Source: Tolypocladium sp. Sup5 PDA-1 (lineage: Eukaryota > Ascomycota > Sordariomycetes > Hypocreales > Ophiocordycipitaceae). Taken from it: 64,000 nucleotides of DNA. The translations under genes were made by a program, and so were the position numbers. The notes beneath the pieces were generated by a model. It was not told the origin of the DNA. It saw nothing but the letters and a program-made list of their open reading frames with translations, and searched no databases. This document shows positions 1 through 11,182 of this stretch, one piece after another. The stretch covers positions 32,107-96,106 of the forward strand of contig JPHH03000084.1 of NCBI GenBank assembly GCA_000750105.3. Direction: 5' to 3'. How positions within the stretch are numbered: the first letter of the stretch is position 1; the number at the start of each line of letters is the position of its first letter.

Positions 1-141
1 CTCCCCCGTGCAACAATCACCGCGAACCAGCAGCGCCGCCCCTGAAACCATCAGCAGCCTCGGGGCCGAGCCCCAGCCGTGACAGCTGACGCCTATACTC
101 GGTTCCTGGCGAAGAAGTTTTCTCATCTCGATGGGGCAAAT

Positions 142-541
142 ATGTGTATTTGCTCCGTCCTTCACCACCATCACGTCCCCCCATGCCCCCGGCCCCTGGC
201 TTTTGTCACACACTACCTGTACTGCCCCGATGCCACGGTCAACCCCCTGGCCAGCGAGGCCGTCGCCCCCTACGCCAACGTCGTGTACCCGCCCAACCAC
301 GGCGTCAACTACGATAACCCGTGCTCCACGGGGGGCTGCGTCGTGTCGCCGCAGTGCGCGACGGGGACGTGTCGGCTGCAGGACCTCAGGGGCCGGGTGG
401 GTGTGCTGCGCGTGCCGGCGAGGGGGCAATGTCTACCGCACGTGCACCAACAGGACGGTCGGGAGCCCGGATGCGTTTTGTTATCACGACGTTTGCCAGA
501 CGTGTATGCCGGATGGCTCGCCGGGGAATGTGACGAGTTGA
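142..541 (+). pseudogene. Small Cys-rich 'MC' family protein, frameshifted copy
   Basis: Reading from the ATG at 142 gives a small Cys/His-rich protein that starts MCIC, with Cys pairs such as CSTGGC and CATGTC. Near position 385-395 the good reading passes into the +1 frame, which continues GWVCCACRRGG and CYHDVCQTCMP to a stop at 541. This second half matches the intact paralogue at 3608-4030 (GRWVCCQCRQG and CDHGCCQTCF), so the two halves belong to one gene. I see no convincing GT-AG pair joining them, so a one-base indel in the run around CAGGGGCC, real or from sequencing, is the simplest reading. No function is recognised. The spaced Cys/His pattern suggests metal binding or disulfides, but no signal peptide is visible. 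Confidence 0.5.
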
Positions 542-1673
542 GGTGGTCGTCTTGGGAGGGTCTGGGGATATAGGGGCGTGGTAAGGTGAATGCCACCATG
601 GTGCGTTGCTGCGTCGATGTTGGCCCTGAGGGTGATCTGCTGGATGGTTGGCACTTTCGATGCTTGCTGGATCTTGTTAAAGGCATGTACAATTTTGAAA
701 CCTGTTGAGCACGACTCACCCTACTAAGCCCATGTCATCCAACCTGCCACCTTGTCACTCTACATCCCCCCATCTTAGCCAGGCCCTTGACGATGTTACC
801 GAACTCGACTATCTGGAAACCAACACCCGTGGCATTTTGTATTTCCAGCCAGGAACCCTCCTACTAGCCTCCCTTGCTCCCCATTAGTCGATCCGTCGCA
901 CAAACCAATCTCTCGGCTCCGCTATCCCTCCGAAGATTCGCGGTCAAGACGCATCGAATGCCTCCCCAGGCCATACCGATGGCACAGTTCGTCAAGACCA
1001 GCGCGAAAAATCACAAAACGAGTGCTGCCCCGTCTTTGCAAGCACCGACAGGCTCGCTTCGACTTTCACGGATTGACATAGGCCCGGGCTGCCACGTTCC
1101 GACGCCAATAAACCCGCGACGCAGCCGAGCGAGCCCTTTCCGCTCTTGCGCCTCGTGAAACAGATGCTTGCCGAAACTGCCGTTTGGGCATCTTCGTATC
1201 GCTGCCGCTGTGGTTTGCGTCTCACCAGCATGGTGTTTAGCATTGGTGATGGGTAGTCGCGTCGTCTGCGGTCATGTCGACAGCTGGGTCTCGCTTCATG
1301 GATCTCGCAGTGGGCGAGAGGTATATGAACGGGCCGCAACCGGATGTGATGGCTGGTTGCGTGCGTGACGGAGGCAAAGCATTACTCACAAACGTTTCCA
1401 GAGCTGAGCGTCCCTTGCCTGCAGTCACCCCAACCTGCCCAACCGTCCAAGAGTTTCGGAAGCAGTCATCAAGGAGCAGTAGTCACCAAGCCACGCCTTG
1501 CTGCGACAAAACACCTCCTCTCGCATGTACTTTACAAACAACAAACGCTCTCGCCCTCCCTGCTTCTTCAACTTCTCCCCAGCTTCTAGTCACGCGAAGC
1601 ACGCCTTCTTGCAAGCCCTCCACAGCCTGTGCCACATTGCTCTTCCCGAGAGCAAATCAAACAGCCTCTCACA
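542..1673. other. Intergenic, no gene recognised
   Basis: Only short overlapping frames with no domain, splice logic or paralogue similarity are visible here. It contains C-rich and CT-rich stretches as in fungal leaders. Confidence 0.4.
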
Positions 1674-1849
1674 ATGTGACCCGATGGAAGATCTGGCTCG
1701 CCTGCGACCACTTCGACATCAGGAACGACTGCCGCAACGGCAAGGCGGGCATCAGCATCGAGGACTGCAAGCACTACAGGCTGCGGACCGTCGAGTACCC
1801 GCTGATGCCCAACTGCCCGTACTCGAACCGCAGCGGGGCGTGGAACTGA
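1674..1849 (+). pseudogene. Second fragment of the small Cys-rich family
   Basis: The reading frame ending at the TGA at 1847-1849 codes for WKIWLACDHFDIRNDC and CKHYRLRTVEYPLMPNC, with Cys/His spacing resembling the neighbouring 'MC' proteins. No in-frame ATG lies close upstream. An ATG-TG pair at 1674 is in another frame and sits two bases out of phase with the RWKIWLAC reading, so a start of the form MC-x-RWKIW may have been lost by an indel. It could instead be the last exon of a gene whose first exon I cannot place. Membership in the family is an inference from local pattern and position between two other members. Confidence 0.35.
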
Positions 1850-3444
1850 GTGCAGAAAGGTCATGAACAATAGGGGCCGCTGCGAGTGTGTCATGATCCA
1901 CGGCGGCGTGGAGGTTGTGTGGGGGCACTTTTGCTGCCATGCCTATCCGAAGGGGGCTTCGATACATACTGGACGCGGCTTCGATGTCGTCGGGGATTAT
2001 ATGGCTTTGAGGTGATTCCTTTTTGGTCTGCGGCGATTTATTCAGATGGACACCGTTAGCAGCCAGGTATCTGAACCCGGTGGACAACTACCTTGGTCAG
2101 TCAGTGGCAGTTTTGGAGTTGGACCGAGCCATCGGTCATATATATCAGTCGGGAACTTGCCCCAAGATAGCGGTATGGGGATAATATTCCTGGTGTTCTT
2201 CACCCAGTCCCTATACGTGTCGCCCAATGTGTCCGCCAAAGTGAATACGGCCATCTCTCTGTCATGGTCAGCCTCCTTGAACCCGAAGCAAGCAGGTGGG
2301 CATCTATGAGTGGCAGTCCGCGATCCGACCACTCCGAGCGGCCACCGACTTGCAGATGTAGCGCGGCTGAGATTGAGATCCCCGAACCTGCATGAGACAA
2401 CAATACGTCGTACCAGATCCAGCAGCCCAGATCCCAGTGCAGGGGGGCCCAGACGGCCAAGCGCATGGAGCCTACCGGGAGCTGGAGAAGCCCCGGAGCT
2501 AGTCGAGCGCTTTTGTCCATGAAGAAGACCCGGTGCCTGATTTTAAGCAGCCAGGGCTGTAGCGTTCATCTTTCCGTGAAGGTGCCAGTGTCGGCGGCAT
2601 CTTGCCAAGCAAAACGGGAACTCCTCTGGTGCTCGTAGTCGAGTTGAGCGTCACCATCGCAACCAGTAGGCAGCTCGTCCGCATCCACGCAAGATCGACG
2701 ACTCTGGCGGGCCCGCGTACCGCACTGCTGGGACCAGTTTCCCGACAATTCGGAGCCCGGTGAGACTTGGTCATCCCCCACCATGTCGACAGCCGCTATT
2801 GTTCAGCCCAGTTCACCTCTCGAGGCGTAAATCTGAGGTATCTTCATCGGCGAGCTGCAGAATCGACCGAGAAACAATGCATCTCTCGTACAACTATGCT
2901 CGCCCTGGGCAAGCTCTCCGCACTCCGGGTCGCCCTGCCAACTCCCAGCCTAGCAATGATTCTCAGCCAGTTGCCCGCTAAGTGTCGGTCTTTGCGGATG
3001 CCATCGTTCGGAGCCCCGGCAAGTGAGCGTCGTGCATTTGGAGTTGCGCAATCCCAATATCTTCCTCCATGAACGCCACACTCTGCCCTCCCGAGACATT
3101 GGTAAAAGTCTGCGTTCTTGCCCATCAGCGACGACTTACGAGATCCCGGGACCGCGGGTCTGGGTACTGACAGGGAGGCGGAGAGCTGTGCTTGTTGTTT
3201 CTCGATCTCCGAAGAAAGAATCCACACTCAGCGATGAATGCTGCTGCAATTTACTCTTGATTTGCATCATGGCATACCAGCGCCTCGGTTCGGCTGCAGA
3301 TTGGCGAGAGAGACAACGGATGGCAGCAGCAGAAAGCGGAATTGGAGCGTCCTTACCGAGCCAGTCCGTTGGCACCATCAAAGCTCTTTGGACATGCTTC
3401 AGTTCATAGACAGACTCGGGATAATGGAAGAAGTCACGAGAAGG
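1850..3444. other. Intergenic, no gene recognised
   Basis: Several open frames of 70-130 codons overlap on both strands, but none has a recognisable domain. The last part is probably the promoter of the gene at 3608. Confidence 0.35.
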
Positions 3445-3452
3445 TATAAATA
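3445..3452 (+). promoter_or_regulatory. TATA-box-like element upstream of the Cys-rich gene
   Basis: TATAAATA lies about 156 bp before the ATG at 3608, a usual distance for a fungal core promoter with a leader of about 100 nt. It supports 3608 as the real start. Confidence 0.4.
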
Positions 3453-3607
3453 AGTAGAGCCGAATCTTCGTTGTGAGAGCCAGTGGGTTTTCTGGTCAAC
3501 ACACTCACGCAGCATAAAGCGCACGCCGACTGCATCCATCTCTCAGCATTTGCCCGGAAGGGAATTTTTGAAGACAAGATATCATAGAATCTTCACCACC
3601 CGCAGCA

Positions 3608-4030
3608 ATGTGCAAAGGCGAGCCACGTGAACATGTCTGTGGACACACGTCGATCAAGTGGTCCTACTGCCGATATTCCTCATTCGACCTCGCCTCTCGC
3701 CGCACGGCGCCCTGCGACAATGTTGACTTTGGAGAAACCCGCCAGGGCAGAAACGAGTGCCCGCTGGAAAAGTGCGCATTCAAGTCAAAGGGCGGGCGGT
3801 GGGTGTGTTGTCAGTGTAGACAAGGGCCGAACACAACAGGCTGGTGCATGAAGCCGGTCAAGCGAATGGAGGTTAACAAGGCTTCGGGTGACGAGGAACA
3901 AGTGGAAAGGACGTGTGACCATGGATGCTGCCAGACGTGTTTCCAGAGTCGTAAGTAGGCCGGGCAGCTTGGCTGGTGTGGTGCTGGCGTGCTAACAACG
4001 GCAGTGCAAACAAAAGCAGCAGCGGACTGA
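3608..4030 (+). CDS. Small Cys-rich protein of unknown function, intact member of a local family
   Basis: Exons 3608-3950 and 4005-4030 give 122 residues. The protein begins MCKGEPREHVCGH and has about fifteen Cys, in motifs such as KWSYC, CPLEKC, GRWVCCQC and CDHGCCQTC. The 54-nt intron has a perfect GTAAGT donor, a GCTAAC branch point and a CAG acceptor, and splicing changes the tail from SRK to SLQTKAAAD. Without splicing the frame stops at 3958. A TATA element lies 156 bp upstream. There is no signal peptide or membrane segment, so it is probably intracellular unless secreted by another route. Two related but apparently broken copies lie within 3.5 kb upstream, which points to local duplication and decay. 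The Cys/His pattern suggests zinc binding, but I do not recognise the family. Confidence 0.7.
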
Positions 4031-6093
4031 TGCTGTTGCTGGCGGTCGCTCATGTCGGGGCTCGGACCCAGCAGTTCCCCACTGAATCGGATCCCCGGGG
4101 GATGATGGATGGTGCCTTGGAAGCGAGTTGAGCTTGCCATCGTTTCAGGGGAATCGTCTTCAAATTGGAGGTCACCAGCCTGTGGATTGTTGGCCTATTT
4201 CGGTTAATAGCTGAATGCATATCGGACAGGTTGCGGAGTTCGTGAGGGCGAGCTTGGAGGATCGGTCGAGTCCTCCTTCTCACATCTCCAACATGTCTCG
4301 CGGCTTGAGAACCACGTCAGTCCTCGTGAAAGACCAAGGATTTGCTGCCCGCAAGACTTCTTCACCGCGTGTTCCATTTGCCAGCACAACGACAGCTCTA
4401 CTAAGCTGCACCCCTGTCTCTTTGTCTCAACAGTATGACAGAGGGAGCGTATCGTACGGATGGCATTCCGGCGGTTCGAGAGTCCAAGGATCCAGACGCC
4501 AGCCCAAATTGCCGAGCACAAGCAGACACATTTTGTTCACCGCTCCGCACGCACCGCCTGCTGTCTCTGATGGCGCTGCTGCTGGAGGGACAGGCGAAAC
4601 AGCGCGACGAATCCGGCCTTGGATTCATCGTCGTCATCGGGCCTTTCGGCAGCGTGGCAACGGGATCTGGGCATGGCTGGTAGTGGGGGGTCTAGGGGCG
4701 AATGTTAAGGGCTGCATTGTCCCAGCCGTCGCAGGCGCCCCTGACCTGACGAGCCACGTGTTGAAAGTGCCGACACCCAGCTGCAAGCAATGGAGGCGGC
4801 AACAGGCGTTCATCCAGATTGCTAACTCGCTGACGGCCGAGGCGAAGTCGACGGATCGCCGCTGCCCAGCGCAGCCCTCATTCGTCCCCAACACAACAAA
4901 GCGGCTGAAAGTTCAGGCCGGCAGACATGGTGATGAGACTAGCTTGCCGCGCCGTGCTGTTGACCAAGCATGTTAGCGGCGCGGCGACGCTTGAGCAATG
5001 CGTTGTTGATGCGAAGCAGCCAAGGCGTGGCAACATGCCATTGTGGGTTTATCTCGAACAGCTGCCGTCCGTGTCCTGCTCGCATGTCTCCCGCCGATAC
5101 GCCCGTCAGCAAGGGCATCCAAAAAGAAAAGGACACGGACGAAAGGTGAGGGGCGGCCTGCTTTGATGGAGGGTCAGAAGCTCAGTGGCCACGATGCGAC
5201 TTGCACATGGCATCGAGGATCCACTTGCAGGCTGCATGGTGCGATGCGACCGCGTGGCCGTCCTCGCCACAGTGCAGATGCTCACGGGAGGCTGCCGACG
5301 GCGGTGGACTGGCTTGCTGGATAGCTATTTGCATGTTCGAACATGTATGGGCAAAATGGGATGTTCGGCCAGGCAATCGCGGTGGTACTTCAACACTCAC
5401 GTGAGCCCCAGGTGGACAGGCGCCACAGGAACGGCAGGCATGGGGCAGGGGCAGTTCCATTAGTTCCTGGCCGGGAGAGGCACTGGACGCCCACTGACAG
5501 CCCGCCCTGGAGGCCATCGATAGGCCCAACAGCGCCTGACGAAACGGCTGCGGCGCCCCTGTCACGCACCCGTCGCTCACTGCAGCCTCCCATATCCGAC
5601 CCCACCACTCACCCCAGCTCCGACGCTCCGCCTCCACTCTCTCCTATCCTCTTCATCTGCTCGCGCCTCTCTCTTTCGCTCCTCGCATCTCACCCTCGCT
5701 CACACACTCTCTCGTCTCTGTCCAGCAACAAGCGTCCATGATTGCGAGTCGCTCCAGCTCCTGCTGACGAACCGCGCTTCCTTGCTCGCAGCCACCAGCA
5801 GCCCAGGGCTCAGGGGCCCCCGCACCAGACCAACAAGCCGCCCGCGCTCGCTCCAACGTCTCACTGTGTCCACCGGTACCAGACTTTGGCGACAGACAGC
5901 CAAACGAGCATCCCAGGGGCTCGTTGCTCCCCACCCGCATCCAACAGACAGAGAGCCACGAGAACAAAGGGCCACGGGCTCGCCGTTGCTGCTCGTCGCA
6001 TTGCTGCCGAAAGACGAGGTCCCTGCACCCCCAGTCTCATCTCGTGCCCACAACCCAAATTTACTGCTTCTCCTGCTCCGGCTCGGCAAAAAC
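4031..6093. other. Long intergenic stretch; CT-rich leader at the end
   Basis: Frames of up to 253 codons exist on both strands but have shadow-like composition and no domain. From about 5570 to 5720 the plus strand is strongly CT-rich, as in promoters and leaders of highly expressed filamentous-fungal genes, and probably serves the gene beginning at 6094. Confidence 0.4.
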
Positions 6094-6869
6094 ATGCCCG
6101 CTTCGCTGGATTCCTCTCGCCCCATCATGGCCCCGTCGGTACGTTTATGACTTGCTTTTAACTTCATCTCTCGTCATCATCATTGCATTGCATTGCATGG
6201 CATTGTCTTGTCTTGTCTTGTCTTGTCTTGTCTTGTCTTGTCTTGTCTTGTCTTGTCTTGTCTTGTCTTGTCTTGTCTTGTCTCGTCTCCCTTGCCTCGG
6301 CTTTACTCATCTGCTTGTTTTGCCCTCCCTTTGACCTGGCTTGCTCCTCGAACCCCCAAAAACAGCCGTCTCCCCTTGGTTCGTGCGCCCCCGGTCTCTT
6401 CAACTGCCCCAAGCTTTCCAGCCCTCTGGCCTCTGCTTCTTCAACACCGCCGCCACTATCGCCCACATCTTCCAGCCTTCGGCGCTTAAGGCCACGGCCC
6501 CACGTTTCCCCAAAGCTGACCATCATGCATCGCCGACAGGCCCGAACTTCGGTCCGCTTCAGCTCCTACAGCATGGCGGCACCCTCCTTGACGCCCACCG
6601 TCCAGACCACCGACTCTGCGCAGGCCGAGATTCGCGACATCGCCCTGGGCCTGGATCGCATGGAGAACAAGGCCCTCTCGTCTCAACGCGTGGTCCTCAG
6701 CGACGAGAAGACGGACAACATGAGCAAGCTGGCCCTCGGCGCCAAGCTGGAACGTGCCCTCGATCGCCGCATGAGCAGCCAGGATGCCGTAATGCGCCCG
6801 CGCCAAAAGAGTGTCACTCTCAGTGTCACTGTCAACGAGAAGAAGCAGCTCTCCGAGAAGACCGCATAG
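6094..6869 (+). CDS. Conserved-looking small protein, function unknown, with a repeat-bearing intron
   Basis: The second exon (6540-6869) codes for about 110 residues, starting ARTSVRFSSYSMAAPSLTP and including a polar segment with VVLSDEKTDNMSKLALGAKL and LERALDRRM. A first exon at 6094-6138 (or starting at the ATG at 6127, giving MAPS) joins it in phase. The donor GTACGT is at 6139, a GCTGAC branch point at 6514-6519 lies 20 nt before the CAG at 6537-6539, and the join gives MAPS-ARTSVRF. The 401-nt intron contains fifteen TCTTG units. An unspliced start at the ATG at 6525 is the alternative and would give 114 residues. The protein looks soluble and partly helical, with no domain I can name. 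Confidence 0.65.
6206..6280 (+). repeat. (TCTTG)15 microsatellite in the intron of the 6094 gene
   Basis: Fifteen perfect TCTTG units run without interruption, preceded by a few ATTGC units. The tract is pyrimidine-rich on the plus strand and lies well before the branch point. Confidence 0.95.
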
Positions 6870-8132
6870 AGCCGCCGTCTTGGACGGGTGACCTAGGACT
6901 GGAGCTGGGACCGGAGCTAGCACGGAAGGGAATGTCAGATGGTGGCCAGAGCTGGCGGCGCTGTTGCGTCACATCCCTGCACGGGCATAACGACGATGCC
7001 CCTGTGCACCCTTTTCGCAACGATTCAGCGCAGGATCATTACGGAGGGACGGCCGAGAAGAAAACATCGAATATTCTCGTCCAGTCGCGATGCGGTTATC
7101 ATCACAATGTACGCATGATATGCAGTTTACTTTCGACAACTCTTCGCAACAATTGCACCCGACAGACGGCAAACGGGCATGGACCATGCGAGACGAATCA
7201 TCCCATTGCATATTCATCAACGCACGTAGCGTGCACCGGACGCTCCTGGATGGGTAGGGCCTGTTGGACGTGCGCTTGCTGGTACCCACCATCGTCGCCG
7301 CAGTATTTCATGTCGAGCGCACGAATACCGGCGGATGGGATTCCAGGGCTGCTGTTTTTCTTGATAAATTTTAGCTTTTGCATACCCCAACGGGAGGGGG
7401 GCTGTCGGCTAACGACGCGTGTAAGATGATGAACGACCAGAGCGAAGGATTGGGATGGGCTTTCATGGGTTTGGACTGCATACGCTTTGACACGGCTTCA
7501 TTTTCTACACTAACAATTAGGATATCCATACAATCAATTCAGGCATTTACGATTCTGCCAACGCCCCTTTTCCGGTGACTTGCTCGTATTGCGCAGATGA
7601 GCAAATCCATACGCGCCATTCGCTACCATGTTCTGTGCCCATTTTGCCGATCCAGGAACCTACATTCTAGTGCGTCCCAGTCCGGTGGTAACTCAGCCAT
7701 GCCGTCGCGCCTTGTCTCAAAATCACAAGTCCCAATCTGGGGGTTGAGACAGTATGATCCGGAGCTGGGTTTGGCTCCCACGAATCGTATTCCAAGTCTA
7801 GCAAGACATGCGTGTACCTGAACAACTCGTTCAATGTTGCACGGCAATGGGGACTGAGATGGGCTAGCGAATATCAAAATAAATGTATTGTTCCCAAGCG
7901 CCATGACCGGTTCGCTGGTCTTGCCGGATTGTATCTCCGTAGCATCTCTATTCTGGGCTGATATCGTTGTCGTATAGTCTCCGAGGAGGCATCTTCGGGC
8001 CCTTTGTCCAGCCCTCTCCTCGTCTTTCGGGCCATCAACAGCTGGAACAACGAAGCGCTCATCTCCCGCTCGTCCCGCCTTGCGTTGACCAAGTAGTACT
8101 ACCCCATTTCCCCTTGGAGTAGAGTACCCGCC
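6870..8132. other. Intergenic between convergent genes
   Basis: This is 3' flanking sequence of the 6094 gene and of SEC72. I see no coding frame with recognisable content. Confidence 0.45.
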
Positions 8133-8750
8133 TCAATGCGCCTTCTTCTTCTCAATCAAGCCCTCAATCTCCTTCAGCAAGCCCACGAGCTCGGCCTCCT
8201 CGCCCTCAACCTCCAACCCCCTCTTCACCCACTCCCTGGCCTCGTCCAGCCGGCCCATCTCAACCAGACACCGGCCCCTCCGCCACCAGCCCTTGGCGTT
8301 GCCCACCCGCCGCGCTTCGACGCTTGCCTCGGCGTCGACGGCGCCCTCGGGCCAGTTCTGCATGGCCATGTACGCCTGGGCGCGGTTCGCCAGTAGGCCG
8401 CTGACCTCCTCGCGGACGAGCGCCGCGGGCTCCCACATGGGCCGCGTGAGGGCCATCTGGATGCCGAGCGTGTACAGTCGCACGGCCTCGGCGAACTTTT
8501 GCTTGCGGTACTCAGCGTTGCCATTGTCGCGCAGCTTGGTCACGTTGCCCGTGCGCTTGGGGTTGACGGGGACCGGCGGCGGCGGCACGCCATTGGTGCT
8601 GCCGTCGATGGAGAGGAGCGCGCGGTGCAGGCTGTTGAGCTTCTCGAGTTCGGAGGCGAGGGCGCGCGAGGGCCGGGTCGGCGCGTCGATGGCTTTGGAC
8701 TGCGGGTCCATGTGCAGCGGTAGGAGATCGAAGTGCGTGAGGTCGGACAT
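8133..8750 (-). CDS. sec72: Translocation protein Sec72-like TPR protein
   Basis: A single exon of 205 residues starts MSDLTHFDLLPLHMDP (ATG at 8750-8748). Residues about 75-185 form three tetratricopeptide-type helical pairs: LRDNGNAEYRKQKFAEAVRL, a middle repeat with LLANRAQAYMAMQNW, and AKGWWRRGRCLVEMGRLDEA. The N-terminal 70 residues are the Sec72-type platform, and the tail is acidic then lysine-rich. In yeasts Sec72 is the cytosolic subunit of the Sec62/63/71/72 complex that docks Hsp70-Ssa1 for post-translational import into the ER, and its TPR clamp binds the chaperone tail. Length and layout fit the fungal Sec72 family. A longer frame continues upstream to 9026 but its extension is not protein-like, so the internal Met is chosen. 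Confidence 0.8.
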   Translation of the reverse strand: MSDLTHFDLLPLHMDPQSKAIDAPTRPSRALASELEKLNSLHRALLSIDGSTNGVPPPPVPVNPKRTGNVTKLRDNGNAEYRKQKFAEAVRLYTLGIQMALTRPMWEPAALVREEVSGLLANRAQAYMAMQNWPEGAVDAEASVEARRVGNAKGWWRRGRCLVEMGRLDEAREWVKRGLEVEGEEAELVGLLKEIEGLIEKKKAH

Positions 8751-10126
8751 GGTTGTGACACCGGTGGGTTGTCTCCCCGACTGTCTTGCTAACAAGCGGT
8801 GATGCGCGATTGCTCTCTCGCTGGTGTGACGCGGGGGACTTGTCCGTGGCTCTCGGCTTGTTGGCGTATTCCCTTTGCTAGCCCTGAGCGTGTATGTGAG
8901 CAAAGAGGAAAGAGTATCGCGTGGTATTATGTGGTATTGTGTGGTTGAGGAAGTGTAGTCGTGAGAGTTGCGCTGTGCCTGATGAAGCTCACCCCGGATT
9001 AAGCCAAAGAAGGACACCTCGCACATTAACCGTTATCTTATCTGCATGTGACTGTGGGGCCATCCGGCTGCTCCACCACCACCAGTCCACCTCGTCAACA
9101 TAGGAAACTGAACAAGGAATGAACTGTGAGGCGCCATGGTTCAATTGCATTTGGAAAAGTCCGTTTAGGTATTCTGTGACAATCATGGACTCAATAATTA
9201 TGACTGTACCTGTTTTCTTCTTCGCCCAAATAAACCTGATGGACGGCTGCACAAGGCGACCAGAGCCTGTCCGCGGGAGGTGCACTCTTGGTGACAACAG
9301 TGGGTTCCCCCACAAAACACACAAGTCCAGGTTTACACCATCACTACGAAGTACTTCGTGCTCGACGTCGTTGCGTCTCATTTCATTTTGGCGCTGAATA
9401 GTCAGCAGAGACGTCCTGATATGATGCAGTTTCGCCCATTTGTCCGTCAAAGCCCATTCAACCGAGACAACCATGTCTGTGGTGAGATGAGTGCTTGCGA
9501 CTCACTTGCCATGGTCCAATCTCAACGCCCAACTTCACATAGTTACGCAGCTCGCAGAGTCGCTCCAACGGCTCCGGGTCCGTATAAAACTGAGTTCGTA
9601 ATTCAAGTTCCATTCCTTTTCTACTCCTATTGTGCAAAATGCTAGACACTCTCTCCGTCACATCAGAGCAGAGAGTATCGCGATCCGTCGTCCGCCTCCG
9701 TCACCATCACCTCCCGTCACCATCACCTCCCGTCATCTTGCATCCCCTCTAGACTCTCCCACCCAAAGCCAAGCCTGGCATCCTTGGGTAGAGCCAGGGG
9801 ATAAGCGAGACCATCCCTCTTGTTCCGCGCTCGTCGCAAGTCGCGAACCACAGCGCACCATATCTCTGTGTCATCCTCACGCACCATTCGTGTTTTGAGC
9901 TTTTGGTTTCTGTGCTTTATTGTTTTTGGCACGGGTTCCGACGAGATTCATGTAGAACATTTAGAATAACCATCCGCCACCCTCCCATAAGCCGCCGCCC
10001 TTGCCATCACTCAGCAAATCAAGTGTAATCCGTTGTGAACCGCCGCGCCAATCTAATGAACCGCACGAGAAATGACAAGACAATGCGAAGCTACCAAGAC
10101 CGGTTAGGGTCAGGGTGCTGGCCAAC
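8751..10126. other. Intergenic, upstream of SEC72
   Basis: No gene is seen. The stretch holds a perfect 14-bp palindrome at 9346-9359 and simple CCGTCACCATCACCT-like repeats near 9700-9735. Confidence 0.4.
9346..9359. promoter_or_regulatory. Perfect palindrome ACGAAGTACTTCGT
   Basis: The 14-bp palindrome lies about 600 bp upstream of the SEC72 start and contains one copy of the TACGRAGTA motif that recurs in intergenic DNA of this window. A homodimeric binding site is possible. Confidence 0.4.
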
Positions 10127-11182
10127 TTAGTAGCCGAAAGCCGCAAGGGCCTTCGCAGTCTCGGTCTTCGTGGAGGCGTTCTTCTTCGCGTCGGACAGTT
10201 GTCGGGCAGCGACCTTCTTGCGCTCGTAGTAGGCGGCGCCCTTCGCCTTTCTTCGCTCCTCCAACCTGCATATCCCGGTTAGCACAAACCCGGCTTGCCT
10301 CAACATTATCCCGGGTGAAGCATACCGAGCAACAACATCCTGGTACTTCCAGCCAACCTCGTGGCTCAGACGGCCGACAGTGCAGTACTTGCGGCCAGGC
10401 TGCAGACGGAGGACACGCAGAGCCTGGGGGACGACCATCTTCTTCTGCTTGTCGTAGGGAGGGGGGACACCCTCGAAGACCTTGAGGCGCTCGAGAGCGG
10501 CGGCACCCCGGGCAGTCTTGTGAGGCATCATGCCACGGACGGCCTTGTAGAAGATTCGGGAGGGAGCGCGGAAGTGGAAGGGACCTATGGGCTGTTAACA
10601 AGCTGTTTGCGCCGCACAGCAATCGGTATCCAACTCACCACCGCGGGTGGGGTTGTATCGGGTCATCTTGCGCAGGTAGGCGTGGTACTTGACTGTTTGA
10701 CGATCAGTGTTCTGTTTTTCGTGTCATGGGTCCGATACCCGCTCGATGCGTTGCGGGCGTTTGATGTCTGACGCCATCCAACTTCGAGGGGTATCGGCTT
10801 CTGTGGGCTGGGTGGTGGGAAGACATACGCTTCGCGCGGAAGAACTCGCCAGAGATGTTGAGCGCCTCGCAGCGGACAATAACGATCTTCTGACCGTTAA
10901 GGAGCTGCTTGGCAACAATGCTGGCAAGACGGCCCAGAAGGTGGCCCTTGCCATCGATGACGACCTGAGCAGAAGCGCCTCAGTTAGCCAATTGCCCGAT
11001 CATCAACTCCCGTGCAGCGATGGCGCCCCATGGCAGCCGAAGAGCGACAGCAGGCATCAATCCCCAATCCGGTTTGATTCCCTTGGATCCTGCCCACGCC
11101 GCTCTCCAGGCCCGAGTCTGCCATCGCGACACAGGATGCAAACGATTGGTGGTGTACTCACAACCGGCTCGAACGACGACAT
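10127..11182 (-). CDS. rpl16: 60S ribosomal protein L16 (uL13, L13A family)
   Basis: Five exons on the minus strand are 11182-11162, 10964-10829, 10692-10639, 10584-10326 and 10265-10127. They give 202 residues, the usual length of fungal L16. The first exon encodes only MSSFEPV, then VVIDGKGHLLGRLASIVAKQ, EALNISGEFFRAK, LKYHAYLRKMTRYNPTRGG, RIFYKAVRGMMPHKTARG and VGRLSHEVGWKYQDVVARLE follow. All junctions use GT-AG ends and keep frame. uL13 is a structural protein of the large subunit, made in the cytosol and assembled in the nucleolus. The split of the gene into a seven-codon first exon and several introns is normal for ribosomal-protein genes in these fungi. The upstream region to 12 kb holds no other gene. 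Confidence 0.95.

Noticed and set aside
4215..4976. 253-codon plus-strand frame
   Set aside because: No domain, low-complexity composition and overlapping equal-length frames on the other strand; probably chance in GC-rich DNA.
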